Below are positions 23,265-35,779 of a stretch of 64,000 nucleotides of DNA, piece after piece. The stretch is from Ignelater luminosus (lineage: Eukaryota > Arthropoda > Insecta > Coleoptera > Elateridae). The translations under genes and the position numbers were made by a program. Numbering within the stretch: position 1 is the stretch's first letter; every line of letters starts with the position of its first letter. The DNA is taken from contig VTPC01004672.1 of the NCBI GenBank assembly GCA_011009095.1, positions 66,226 to 130,225 on the forward strand, read 5' to 3'. The notes beneath the pieces were generated by a model. That model was not told the origin of the DNA. It ran no database searches and saw only the letters and a list, made by a program, of their open reading frames with translations.

Positions 23265-26200
23265 GTACTAAGTAATAAGTGAAATATTTCTTACTTGAGT
23301 AATATATCCATCAAAACATATATTTTTATTTTGGTACTTAATTACATTTTCACAAGTAGTTTTAAGATTAAACTAATAATTACACTGTTTTTCATCACAG
23401 ACCAAGTAATACAAATAATTCATTCTAAATAATTACTTTGCCCAATTATGCAGTGCCTTGAAGATTCCTCTGATTCTTATTTTATTGTATGAGTAAACTT
23501 TATTTCAATTAAAGTCTGATAATTTCAAAAACATCAAGTTAATTTAGTCATTTATTTTGAAAATTTCTTCCCATCTTAGTTTACATTTTTAAAAACAAAC
23601 ATGCTTATGTAAACGGTATAATCGTTGCGATAACGCAAAAGATTGAATTTTTGCTCAATTCCTGTAAGGAGAATTAAAGAAATACCCAACATGACTTCTC
23701 AATTAAGTTAAGGCGAATTCGGATGTATCTCAAAAGAAGTAGGAAGTCAATTAATAGAGTACAAACAGAAACATATAAAAACTATTATAGAAGAAAAAAG
23801 TTAACAAGATAATGGAATTGAGTCTCCAAACATTGCAAGTCATCTACATATAAAAGAAATGCAATATATCGATTTTGGGAATTTAGGGACCATCACAATA
23901 TCAAGATATTCAAAAGAGAAAAAAACATGCGTTACACAATATTGTGAAAACGATTACAATAATAGTAATACTTTTGTTTTTCAGAGAAAGTTCTTACAGT
24001 ACAACACGTTTAGCACTACATTATGTTAAGTAGAGCACTGCAATTATTACACAATCGCTTGAAGAAATGTATTACAATAAAATTTAAATTGTCATAATAA
24101 CACCCTAATAACGTTTTATTTTACGATTTACTTAACATTTTTAATATTAAATGGTGTAATTTACTATGTCTTGCAACATAAATAATATGTTTGCGTGTGT
24201 AATTACATTTTTGAAATAAATTATTTAATTTAACTCTGTTTTATTTGTAAAAAAACAAACCTGAAAAATTAATTTCAATTAAAAGGTAATAATTAGTCTT
24301 CATGTACTATGAATTCAATAAAACACATTTATAAAACAATACGTTTTTTATCAATATAAAATGTATTCCAAATAGACTGGAACGTTACGGTTGGCGTAAA
24401 TTAACAAATTACATGAATAATGAAATTACATTTTCATTGTGACTTATTATTTATTAATTAATAGGTAGAAGAGTAAATATTGATGACGTCCGTTATTCCG
24501 AAATGTTATGAAAGTTTAAATTTTGTTCAACAAAGAAGCGTAACCTGACCATAATTAGTTACTAATTGCTATACCTTGCATCGCTTTATAAGATCATTTA
24601 TGCAGGTACATATAACGCCCAGTACAAAGATTACCAGGTATTACGAAATAGTTAGGGTTCTGCCAAAATTATAATTTTGTTTGTAGTAATTTCTGTTAGG
24701 CTGTTATAATTTACTGTGCTAAAAGGATTCTGACAGGTCCAAAATAAATATTGCACAAACGTGTTTCATTATCATTTGATAAACAAATAATTAATTATTA
24801 ACTAGTTAATTAAATGAGTAAATATTTAAACACGTTCGCTTACGCATAAATTATTTTAACGCCACCAGTAAATTGAATTGCTAAACAACTAATTTAATGT
24901 TTTATCAGGTTTTCAAGTCAGTGATTTGCTGGGAGTGTTAAAGAATTAACATAGCGTTTCAGGAGTTACTGACATGAAATGAGTGATAGCCTATTCTTAT
25001 GCTGTCAAATTTGCAACAATAGATTTTTCATTCAAATTAATATTAACAAGTTTGTTGTTGACAGAATCATCCTATGACAGCACGATGTGTTTATTGATTA
25101 TTTGCAAATTTATTTGTTCTAAAATGTGTCTAAGCATTTATATGTTGCTTATTAATTTATCATTTAAAACAAGTTTTTATCATAATTAGAAATTCACAAG
25201 ATAATGTATATTCAGTAGAATATATATATATATTTCTTTTAAAATTAATTATTTTTATTTTTCTGTTTTAATTAATTGAATAATTAGAAACAAACAGAAG
25301 AAATAAATATTGTCAATCTAGGATGCCCCGGCCATTGTTTGTTTGGTTCCCGAAACAGTTGACTAATTTATATCGATTCTTGAGGTTTGAGACAATTTTA
25401 AAAACTAGTTAGTTCCATCAATTTTAGTTTTCTTCAGGTGCAAGCCAAGATTGTTGAGGGCCGTGGTGCAAAGCTAACAAACAAACCATCCCGTTGATGA
25501 ATCTGGTATTTATAAGACAAACTTAAACAATGATAAACAATGTAATCTTGGGGTCCTTTACATGGACGGTTACGATATAGTATAATCATTGCACCCCTCC
25601 TCCTTTTGCACGACCCTGCTTTTTTTTTAATGTTTCTACATTTCATCAAACCTTGTTTCCATATTCGTATTGAAACTAAAAACATTTAGGCCCGATTTTA
25701 CAATCTTTGGTTGAACTTATCTACAGCATTATTGCCATTGATGTGATTGTTGCCAGTAACTTTTATAACTATATTCATAGCAATAACATTCTAGTTTAAG
25801 CAATTGAATTATAACAATAAATATCTTATCAACAAGTTAATTTGTACGTAACAAAAGGTTTCTTGGGTTACAATTGCAATCAATTAATTGCAGTTCAAAA
25901 ACTCATTATTTCTTGTTTGAGTGACTACCACTTCAGCCTTCATGAGTCAAATACGAAGTCGAAATAGCGCGTATAAGATTTGCTAAAATACAGAAACGCT
26001 CGCATTGACAGAGCCTCTTTAAGTAGAAGCTTATGATCTTTAGTTTGCACTTTATTATCTTCAACTTTAGCGTTTTGAAATTCTTTACATTATAATTCAG
26101 AAGGAGGAACATGTTTCAAACTGCCATTCTCGTGATTCGAGATTTCGTTCCGATAATTCTCGAGTCAGAAACCCTATATCAATCGTTGTAGTCATCAACT

Positions 26201-26454
26201 GTACAAAGTATTCTTATCCTCAACAATTTTTTATCGTGAGAGAAATGGAGTTGCCATAAATCCCAACATAGAAAAATATGAACAAAACTCCCTAAAATTA
26301 GCAACCCTTAAATCGACAAAAACTGTGACAGAGCGCAAATCACTTTAAACTAAATATTGTACAAAATGATCTGCACATCATCAAATTGATACTATCAAAG
26401 AAAGAACTGCTAAAAAGCGTATTACATGCAAATTATTTTCAATTTTTCCTCGAC
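23265..26454. other. AT-rich stretch, nothing recognised
   Basis: About 3.2 kb dominated by A/T runs, with a short (AT)n tract near 25220. An 83-codon minus-strand open stretch at 25434-25685 matches no family I know. No element ends were seen. Confidence 0.45.
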
Positions 26455-26815
26455 AGTTACTGTTTGTAGTAAACAACTTTTTCCGCCCTTCTAACATCCC
26501 AAGGGCTGTAATGAATCACTACGCCCCTGTTCCAAACGAAAATGAATTTAGTTTGCGGGCGAAAAAATGTTATGCGTCCCACGGGAGTAAGTAATATTAC
26601 AATCTCGACGTGATTACGCTTTCGGCTTCGCCTCGAGCGCAATATTCACGTCTTGACTGTAACAAATTACTTTCCTCCCTTGGTACGTAAATAACTATAA
26701 AATCTCTCTCTAAGAAAACCACAGTTGTATTAATTTCAAACCGTACCCTCAACATAGCCTCCTCTTGTAAACAAGTGGCAAACCATTTATCGCTTACCAA
26801 TTGCAGCCCCAATAT
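26455..26815. repeat. Imperfect palindrome (foldback), GC-richer than its surroundings
   Basis: The centre is near 26628. GACGTGATTACGCT on the left pairs with AGCGCAATATTCACGTC on the right. Pairing continues outward through GGGAGTAAGTAAT and TACTTTCCTCCC, then CGTCCCACG and GGTACG, with small bulges. The arms together cover about 350 bp. It is probably a non-autonomous foldback element. No certain target duplication was seen, and the 61- and 71-codon open frames inside are by-products of the palindrome. Confidence 0.55.
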
Positions 26816-27400
26816 TTTGAAAATCCATAACTGGTATCAAAACCAAGAATACAAAATTTTCCCTTTTTTATTTTGTTGTTTTTTTTGCTATGTACATAAA
26901 TACCAAATGAAAGTTATAACTAGAATTTGATTACAATTACTTTCACGTTGACAAGCCAGTACCATCGATTGTACTTTCATCAACGTAGGTTCCATGACGT
27001 CGATAGAATTCTCTTAAGCACAGTAACAATAAAAACATTCATCAAAGAAAAAAGACAAATAACCTGACCTTCGAACTTTCCATCTTCAAAGTTGTTGATG
27101 TCATTTCCCATACCGCTATCAAAAGAGCCCTAAAACGCTTTCTCGTCTCGCAGTCTGTCATGTTCGAATACAGGAAAGTTCGAACAGAAATGTAAATAGG
27201 GTCAGCCAGCACATTCTGAATCCTCTCGTTATATTCAATGTTGTTTTAGACAAGCCTTGGGGATGATTGGTGAATTTCAAACTAGCAAATGTGGCAACAC
27301 CTTATGAGTAATAGCAAGGTACTTTTTCAAGACTTCAAAACTCGAGCAAGAATGTATCTTCTTTAGTCAGTCAATATTGTGGTAGAAAAGACTAGTACCT
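26816..27400. other. Nothing recognised
   Basis: Mixed-composition DNA without a readable gene or repeat. Confidence 0.45.
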
Positions 27401-27404
27401 TATA

Positions 27405-29240
27405 CAGTGTGTCCGAAAAGTATGGAATATCCTATATATCTCAGTAAAAATGAGTAAATATCCCTTTATTGTACTCATTTGATAGAGAATGTTTTTCTCT
27501 TTTCAATGATGTAAAACTTTGATACACTTGCATAAGTAAATTTTTATTAAAACGCAAAAAATTGTTTGAAAGTTTATTTCAATATTCATCTGTTACGAAT
27601 TGAAAATTTTGTATAACTACACTCTACAGTTCCTAGAAGGTGTTCAAAGTGTGCACCATTTACAGCTTGGCAATGATAAAGTCGTCTTTCAAATTCATTT
27701 ACTGCGTTTTGAATCGTTTCTGGTGTGATAGCTCTAGTCTCTGTTCTAGTACGGTCTTTTAGAGTTTCAATATCTTTAGGCATATCAACATAAATCTTGT
27801 TTTTGAGATGGCCTCACAGAAAAAAATCAAGTGGACTTAAATCCGGCGAGCGAGCTGGCCATTCTATTGCACCTCGTCTGCCTATCCATCGATAAGGGAA
27901 AGTATTATCAAGAAACTGTCGGACATTAATTCCGAAATGAGGAGGAGTCCCGTCTTGTTGCAGCCATATTCTGTAATGGGGTACATCTAGATCTAGTTTA
28001 TTAAGAAATAAAACAGCTAAAGCAGGAACTAAGTCAAATCTTAAAAAATCTAGATAAGCATCCGCTGTTAAATTATGTTCTATAAAAAAAGGTCCCAAAA
28101 TTTGGGTTCTAATAATGCCTGCCCAGACATTGACTTTCTGCTGATATTGGGTGTGCCCTTCTACATACCAGCCAGGATTTAGCGAAGACCAGTAGCGCGT
28201 GTTTTGTTTGTTAATGCTACCATTCAAACAAAACGTTACCTCATCAGTGAAGAGGATATTTTGATGAAGATTTGCATTTTCCTGAAGCTTATGTGTTATT
28301 TCTTCGCAAAATTGCAATCTTCGATTTAAATCATCTTCTAATAGTTACTATACAAGGTTTATACGGATGCCACTTCTCCTTTCTTAGAACTTCGTGTGCA
28401 GTGGATTTCTTCAAAGTATGTTCGCGAGCAATTTGTCGAACAGAAACATGTGGATTTTCCACGACAGCCAACATTATATTCTCACGTTGTTCATTATTTA
28501 GAGCTTTAGGTCTGCCCGTTTTTGGACGATCTTTGACAGAACCTGTCTCATGAAATTTATGCAAGATTTTACTTACAGTAGACTGAGAAATATGGTATTC
28601 GAGGTGCACGTTATTAAACAAATTGCAAACTTCCTCTTGTGTTGTTCTTCTGTCTCCATATCCCAGCATCATTAAAATTTCGATAGAACGTTTTTCTGAT
28701 AAATGATCCATAGCAAGTCGTATTTTTGTAACTTTGTTATCCTCACGTTAATCAAAATGCTTAAATTAATTAAACAAATAACTTTTCGCTTCAGTTCGGT
28801 TATTAATTGACATTTCTACGACGCATTCAATTGTTGCAACAAACAAAAGCGTATCACACCGACAATAATGTGACTAGATGATATTGAAAATTTAAAAGAC
28901 CGCGTCTGGAAAGGTAACAGATGAATAAATAAACTTGTAAGCGTTATTCAAACAATTTTTTGCGTTTTAATCAAAATTTACTTATGCAAGTGTATCAAAG
29001 TTTTACATCATTGAAGAGAGAAAAACATTCTCTATCAAATGAGTACAATAAAGGGATACCTTCCCATTTAAAAAAGAATGAAGCATTATTCGTTGCGCTT
29101 TTGTTTTTTTAAGAAATAGTTATTTGGTATTGCCCTGCAATGTAAAACTAAACACTAAACAACTTTTATAAGAAACATTTTTCCATAAAATGCATATTTA
29201 CTGAGATATATATAATATTCCATACTTTTTGGACACACTG
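27405..29240 (-). mobile_element. Second DD41D element with long inverted ends
   Basis: The left end CAGTGTGTCCGAAAAGTATG and its inverted copy at the right end are flanked by TATA on both sides (27401-27404 and 29241-29244), which includes the TA duplication. The inverted arms are long: about 170 bp on the left (to about 27575) and more on the right, because about 130 bp of unrelated sequence (about 29061-29195) splits the right arm. The total is 1836 bp. The transposase is on the minus strand. Confidence 0.88.
27586..28711 (-). pseudogene. DD41D transposase, two visible lesions
   Basis: The start MDHLSEKRSIEILMMLGYGD leads two helix-turn-helix blocks (SQSTVSKILHKFHETG; VSVRQIAREHTLKKSTAHEV). 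The catalytic domain has the first Asp in NILFTDEVTFCLNG, the second in WLQQDGTPPHF and the third in SPDLSPLDFF. I count 41 residues between the last two. It then ends FEHLLGTVECSYTKF, close to the left arm. Two lesions are visible: a small frameshift near 28335 (after CIVT, before LLEDDLNRR) and a TGG-to-TGA change in DFFLWGHLK (about 27812). All three catalytic acids remain, so it died recently compared with its neighbours. It is a different lineage from the rosa-like copy at 12937. Confidence 0.88.
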
Positions 29241-29244
29241 TATA

Positions 29245-31968
29245 CTACCTTCACCAAGATGGACAATTGTTCTATGTGTTTTTGCTGTAGGGCATATTTA
29301 TAAAGCACCTTGTCGGACTAAACTTCAGATCAACTATCTGAAACTTAAACTATAAAGAAATGATAAGGTCGTGGGGCATATTAAGTCTGCTTTTTCCTTA
29401 AAATCAAATTCCCAAAAAAATCGCCTATGCTACCTTTACAGTCAATCCAAGCTGTGTATTCCTAAATAAAGTCACTACTGATCCGAGACTGCTTGTCTGA
29501 ACTTCAGAAGCTATACCAGATAATACTGCAACGCTGTGTTGAGTTTCAAGCCTCAGTAGGCATCCTAATTAAATATTTATTACTGAAATCATGTTTCTGA
29601 CCACCACAACAAGTCACAAAACTACAACTTTGAGAATAAAGTGCTCAAAGGTAAAAAATATTGGATTGTCAGCATCCCTACTCGTCCTTGATAGTTAAGA
29701 TTTTACAAGAGTTGATCAATCAGTTTAGTAGACCTCGAATCAACATAGCATTTAGAAAACGTCGAAATAAAAAGATTTTCTTTATGTCCTCTACAGTCTC
29801 TTTTTACCTCTCTATTTCTTGTATCTGCTGTCAAGAATAATTCACTGGTTCTGCGTTGCAAGATTTCAAATTTCTTGCTTTTATTGGAGTAACAAGTCAC
29901 ACCGGATGAACAATGAGTTTGGTGGTCAAAGTAATGTTGCGAGCGCAAAGACAAAGACAACATCTAAGATCTAACTTTCAAGACATCAACCTTCAGGCCC
30001 AGAGTAGCTTCTATTTTGCTGCCACCACGAAGTTTAAGCTTGGGCAGCTTCTTTGCACCTAGATGATCCTAAAAAGACTAATAACGAGACCTATTTTTAG
30101 TATTTATATCTTACAAATCTTTTTTCATTATTTTTTTTAATTTATGTTTGTGTTTATTATTTGTGCATTAGATGCGAAATGTTTTGAATTGTTCTTAAAA
30201 GAACAACCTAACAGCCATTTAACTGCAATTTTGATTCTATTATAAAGAAATATGAAATACACTTTTATCTAAACAACGCACCCAGCAAACACCCATGCAC
30301 ACTATTAATATTTTCTACCAAGAAATAGATAAGCTTCTGCAAAGCATCAGATGAATAATGTAACACGACACTCTTGCACATTCCAATGATTATTGTTTAA
30401 ATGGTTGCTGCCTTAAACAACTTTAAGATAAGAAAAACAGGAGTTGTTATGTTTTATTATTTATCTATCTAGCTTTGTAGTTGACCGAGAGCCTTATTTG
30501 CTGCTAGATGTCCAGATATGTGTCGTCTCTTTCAAAGGATTCTAATTATCAACAATGTTGTACGTAGGAGTTAACTTCGAGATTAAAGTGCATGTGAATA
30601 AAATAAATTGTACTCTATGCAAGAACAGTATGCGTTGTGGCAAAAACCGTTTTAACCGAGGGAACGAAATATGTTCAATATTTAATGTTTTTAAGAATAA
30701 AACTGTTGAAAGTTTTAAAATTTAAAAGTCACACAGCTGTGGAATTTTCAATCGAATTTATAAATAAACTGTTTTACCAAAAAGGTTCGGCTGCCGTTAT
30801 AGTACGTTACACCCTCTTGAAAATAATACTTTGTTTATATCGAAAATTTCCCTCTTTTGGTGTATAGTAAACACTAAGTGGGTAAATAATTAATTTTCAT
30901 ACAATATTTATAAAGCAATAACAGTTCACTTGTTATAGCTGTTCGACTAAAATTGATTATGAACGTTTGAATAGTTTGTTAACCACTAACCGAATAGAAC
31001 TATTATTGTTACATCAAATAATGCTATTCCGAACCATAAGCCGTATAACTTTGCATGTATAAACATAAACTTTACTGCATTTTGAATTTTAAAGTTTACA
31101 TATTTACATAAATTACATTTTGAATAAAAAAATTATATGTTCTGGTAAACAAACCCTCCATGTTACAAAATATTTTTTCAGATGCTTCCCACCTGTAAAA
31201 TTATTCAAATGTTTTGTTCATAAAAGCTTCTGATTAAGAGTTATTTTGCTTTTTTCATATAGGTTTTCATATGCATATGGAGCAGGCGATTGTTTCACAT
31301 TCTAAATAGGAATTTTAATTTTAGCTTCGAAAACATAATATCAATTTTAATTTTTTTAGCTGTCAGAAAAACAGAATTTCAAACAAAATAACCACATTAT
31401 TTATATTTTTTACGTTTTTGACGTGTACAGTATGTTCAAAGCAGTGCTTCTCAAACTTCTACCATTTACGCCCACCTTTTTAGCCTGAATAAATCTACGC
31501 CCTCCTTAATTAATTATTGGTGCCACAAGTAACAAATATTTATCTTAACATCAACACGCGTTATCACCCATAACAAGGAGGGAAACAAGGCCACAGACAA
31601 GAGGGTTTTTGTAGGTTGGACCTCTCCCCCTCCCCGCCGAAAACAGTTTATCCAACTTGCATTTTTTACGATTCTGATCAATATTCTGCTCTACTAAAAT
31701 GATTATGCTTTAACGCACCCCGAAAAGAATTTTTATCAATGTCTGTGGCCTTGGATAAAACGATCGCATAAAGGTGCGATAGCAATGTTTCCATAATTTA
31801 CGTATTTTTGGGAAAGACAGAGTTGTCCGACATGCCTAATTAAGGGTGCAGACCAGAGCGGAGCGAACGAGAGTTTTTTGAATTACATTTACAAACTGTA
31901 GAAGCTAAATGACCGAAAATTTGGAATTCGTTAGCTAACTGTGTAAAGTTATTAATGAAATATTAATT
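29245..31968. other. No gene recognised
   Basis: Minus-strand readings around 29560-30060 (an 86-codon open stretch at 29703-29963) have a faint retroelement look but no diagnostic motif. The rest is AT-rich and empty. Confidence 0.4.
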
Positions 31969-31970
31969 AT

Positions 31971-32500
31971 ACAGGGTGTATTTAAAATGGCGCATAATAT
32001 ATACCTACACCACGTTATTCTACATCACAAATTGAGAAAGAAATTCTAATACTATTTTGACAAAAACTTCTTCACTACGAAGTTATTAACTTTCCTAATT
32101 ATTATTAAAATTTCTTGTTTTTAATAATTAAGGCAGAATATTTACCGTTATATGTAATTTAAGTAATAAAAAGAAACATTTGGTCATATTTTTGTTTCAT
32201 TGCTTAATAGTTTCTATGTAATTCGCTTCTTATTATTGTTAAGTCCTTGCTGTAAAACTTTTAAAGATTTGTTGCAATACTGTATTGCTGTGCTATGAAA
32301 TCATTTATGAAAAACAGCAGCCTTGCAACCGGCAAAAATGAATTTACGGAAAACTGTATTTAATCTCTTGATTCAGACTTTGACGTAGAATCATGTGGTG
32401 TACAGATTGTCTGTACTTTCTAAAATTATTCTCAAATACACAGGACGTTCTATAAAAGCGTGACACGTAAGACTTAAATTTTATTAGATGGAACAGCCTG
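31971..32500. mobile_element. Possible short TA-flanked element with CAGGGTGT-type ends
   Basis: ATTATACAGGGTGT at the left and its near inverse ACAGCCTGTATAAT at the right face each other across 530 bp. The pairing is only about a dozen bases, so this is weak. No coding capacity was seen. Confidence 0.3.
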
Positions 32501-32613
32501 TATAATATTTTGCTATTTCCTTATTCCTGATCTTAATTCATGGAAATCTAAAACAAACAGTTTTTATTCCAGTCAATCTGTCTTTAAAAAGGGGGGTTAC
32601 CTCGTATCAAATG

Positions 32614-33123
32614 GGGTAGTTCTGATTTTTATATATGGTTGGGTATTAATGATGGATCTAAGTTTTAGACCTCGGCCAAGTACGGAAAGTACCTAAAATG
32701 TCTAAAAAACCGAAAAATTTCCGACCCTTTTTCGATTTTTGGCGATTTTAATCCTAAAGCACTGGTTTTTCGACCAAAATGATTGCTTCTTTTATAAGTC
32801 AACTAAGTTTGTAACAATTTAAAATCAGAACGGCTCTTTAGGCTTGGTAGTTATCAAGATACAGTTCTTCAAAGTATTGCAATTTTTCGTAACATCGCGA
32901 AATTTTCGATCATTTTTCGATTTTTGTCGATTTTAACCCTGAAGCACTGTTTTTTTGACAACCGTGATTAGCTTTGTTTTTAAAGTAAATTACATTTGTG
33001 ACAATTCCAGGTTAAAACGGTTTCTATAGGCCTAATAGTTTTCAAGATACAGCACTTTTAAGTTTTACCTTTTTTCCACTTTTTACCATTTGCGTTTATA
33101 TTGAATTTAGTCGTTTTTGCATG
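32614..33123. repeat. Left inverted arm of the unclassified element
   Basis: This pairs with 35339-35778. Anchors are GGTTGGGT...AATGAT, GACCTCGGCCAAGT, GCTTGGTAGTTATCAAGATA, TAGGCCTAATAGTTTTCAAG and TTTTCCACTTTTTACCA. Within the arm two diverged units of about 187 bp follow each other (each has TTTCGATTTTTG(G/T)CGATTTTAA and ends in CAAGATACAG), so the arm itself is partly a tandem duplication. Confidence 0.75.
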
Positions 33124-33226
33124 TTATACTTTATATTTTAAAAATAATTAAATTTTGTTTTAATATATTTGTTTATTTATTTATAAATTTTTCACTTTGT
33201 GTAATTAGGTAGGTACCTATTATAAT

Positions 33227-33975
33227 ATGAAAAAAAAATATTATCTTTCTATGTCAGTATTTGGTTATAGAAATCACAATAATATTTGTAATCAAAATGT
33301 TGAAGCCTGCGAAAAAGTGTTTACAAGACGAACTGCCGGCTCAGGTATCCGGAAGGGTGGCATGACAAAGGGATATACACAGGTAGTAACTGTACAAAAA
33401 ATGTGCAAAGTGTGCACACTTGTATTTACAAGACATGTTGGAATTGAAAGAAAGAATGGACTCTATCGAATATCAAAGGTTCACAACTAATATTTTACTG
33501 TCAGATGTACAAAAAAGCTCTGGGTTGGTTTGTGGTCAGATATGACAATAGAAGAGACTTTGATGAAGACGATGGAACGTTCGGGAGGCTTGACCAGAGG
33601 TCGCGTGATGACTGACAGCCTACTCACACGATGGACTTTGCGAATGATATATCTTCAGAACATACGCGATGAAATTAAGACCTACTGTAATATTATTTCT
33701 GCGACATCTGAGAAACATGTAGATATGCGACGCTCTCGCATTACGAGAGATGAAGCAGATACAGAGAAGCTCAGACATTGGTTTTCTCAACACCCCCCAA
33801 TGCCTAAAACGGAATTGATCATGTCAATAAGCAGTGGACTTGTTGGAGATGAAGTTGTGAACTGCCACATGGGTCTGCATATTGGGCAGGTAAAGTTGTC
33901 GAAAATCGTCGGCCAAAGCTTCGAACAGGTGAAATTCAGACGTAAAAATAATGGTATGACTTTTTGCTGCTGTTA
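33227..33975 (+). pseudogene. Conserved multi-copy protein of unknown function, partial
   Basis: Starts with a Cys-bearing stretch (KMCKVCTLVFTRHVG near 33400). The core follows: LWSDMTIEETLMKTMERSGG (about 33535), LTRGRVMTDSL, SATSEKHVDMRRSRITRDEA (about 33700) and SISSGLVGDEVVNCHMGLHI (about 33830). The WSDM-IE-LM, TSE-H-D--SR-RD and G--GD--N-H patterns are those of a repetitive arthropod/cnidarian protein family. I know no demonstrated activity. The usual long C-terminal continuation is absent here. It lies between the inverted arms, in the same direction as the Cys-rich piece downstream. Confidence 0.5.
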
Positions 33976-34793
33976 ATTTTATTATTGTTGGTGATAGAAA
34001 GATAACTATCAACCCTCTTACACTCTTCCACAGGTTGTGCATTTTAAAACAGTCAGATGAAAATTTAAAATAATTTTTTGCTTATAAACTTTCACCTTTT
34101 CCTATGTCTTCATTGTACTCAGCATTCACACCTCTACAAATGGAGGAGATCCGAGGAGCAACTAAATTTGTGGTTGTGCAGTGATTCTTAACCTAATAAG
34201 ATAGATTTAAAAGAATTTTACTAAACTAGTATATAGCTTTGTTTGGGTTAAATCTAGAACCAGTCCAGAACTGTAATAGTCATGCGCATTGGTTCAGTCA
34301 GCCCCCGCTACGAAGGTAGAACCAATCGAACTACTTGTGTGATGTCGCTTATGTATGGGTATTCGTAGTGGCGGCACATTTCAAAAATCTTGCGGCATTC
34401 TAAAGTGCCGCGGCACAGTGTTTGAGAATCACTGTGGTAGTAGATAGTAGACATCTGCTTTACAAAGTTATGTGCCTTGCAGAGCTTCTTACCTTGCAAG
34501 GTACGTTCAATACCTAAAACCTCACTATAAATCGAATGCAATCGTAATTTTTGACGGCTATCTGCAAGACTTCACTCCCTTTGATCTTACCAACAGGTAA
34601 AGATAAATGTTCTTTCTTTTTCTGGTTTTTAATTTTTAATTTTTACAGTTGCTAATTTTAGGTGAAAAAGTAATTGGGAATTGAGAGAAATCCCGTTGAT
34701 TGGGGCTGGGTGATCACCCCCACCCCCCCAGGACTCACTCCCAACAAGATGGAGAATGATCCAGCCTCTGCATTCCTATTGTAATTAATACCT

Positions 34794-35105
34794 TGCAGTT
34801 GCAAAAAGGGTTGCAGGAATGACTGTAGCTGTAGGAAATCTGGCTTGAAATGTTCACAAGTGTGCACGAATTGCAGAGGTCAGTCATGTGAAAATGTGAC
34901 AGAACTTATTCTTGACGATGATTTCACAGACCTTAACCCTGCATTAGAAGATTTCAAAGAAATCTTTTAGAAAGAAAGAGATACAGTTTATGAAAAAACT
35001 GATAAAATGGAGGAAACGGTCATTGAAGAGCAAGAAGAAAAAACATCTAGTGACAGTGAGTTGAAGGTCATTCCCGGTCCATCAAAAAAACAAAGATTTT
35101 TCTAA
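34794..35105 (+). pseudogene. Cysteine-rich (TCR-like) acid-tailed C-terminal piece
   Basis: The reading CSCKKGCRNDCSCRKSGLKC is followed by SQVCTNCRGQSCEN. This is the C-x-C--GC---C-CRK-GL-C pattern of a small metal-binding module seen at the end of many multi-copy arthropod proteins. An acidic tail follows (LILDDDFTDLNPALEDF and further downstream EEQEEKTSSDSE, IPGPSKKQR). It probably formed the C-terminus of the protein at 33227; what lay between is missing or unreadable. Confidence 0.5.
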
Positions 35106-35338
35106 TTTATTAAAATTCTTGATTATATAAAGAATACATCTTCTATTATATTTAAAAAGTTTTTGATTGATTCTTCAAATATTCGACAATCATCAAATCA
35201 GAATCTTCAAAGCTATTGAGTTTTTTTCAATACTTTGCGGACCAATTTGCAATTTATAAAATACAATAACCTAATAAACATAATTAGGCTTTTTTGATAT
35301 AATTAAAAAAATATAGTTAATTAGGTATAAAATTAGAA

Positions 35339-35778
35339 TACGCAAAAACGGCTAGATTTGATAAAAAAGACCAAGTGGTAAAAAGTGGAAAAGAATGTAA
35401 AACGTAGAAGTGCTACATCCTGAAAACTGTTAGGCCTATAGAAACCGGTTTAACCTTGAATTGTCACAAATTTAATTTACTTTAAAAACAGATCTAACCA
35501 TTTTTTATTGAAAAATCAGTGCGTCGGAATTAAAATCAACAAAAACTGAAAAAGAATCGAAAATTTCGTGGTGTTTGGTAAAATTGCAATACTGTAAAGA
35601 AGTGCGCCTTGATAACTACCAAGCCTAAGAAAACCGTTTTGGTCTTAAATTGTTACAGACTTAGTTGACTTTAAAAAAGAATAAAACCATTTTTGCCGAA
35701 AAACCAGTTCGCACTTGGTCGAGGTCGAAAACTTGATTTATCATTAGGACCCAACCGTATAAAACATAACAGAACTCC
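35339..35778. repeat. Right inverted arm of the unclassified element
   Basis: Inverse of 32614-33123, somewhat shorter and with small gaps. It shows the same two-unit build, for instance TTAGGCCTATAGAAACCGG and CTACCAAGCCTAAGAAAACC. Confidence 0.75.
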
Positions 35779-35779
35779 A

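Larger units (their letters stand above)
32614..35778 (+). mobile_element. Unclassified element with inverted arms of about 0.45-0.5 kb
   Basis: Two long inverted arms (32614-33123 and 35339-35778) enclose about 2.2 kb carrying two + strand protein pieces: a conserved unclassified block (33227-33975) and a cysteine-rich, acid-tailed block (34794-35105). The overall form is a cut-and-paste DNA element with long ends. The protein pair resembles multi-copy arthropod genes that I recall together with an XPG/PIN-like nuclease part, as in Academ elements. That part is not visible here and the placement is a guess. The element looks broken and shortened inside. No certain target duplication was found. 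Confidence 0.55.

Noticed and set aside
25434-25685. 83-codon minus-strand frame with GGGCCGTGGTGC and GCACGACCCTG-like borders, considered as a small hAT element
   Set aside because: The borders are not well matched and no 8-bp duplication was found.
29703-29963. 86-codon minus-strand frame considered as a retroelement gag piece
   Set aside because: No zinc knuckle or other diagnostic motif could be read.
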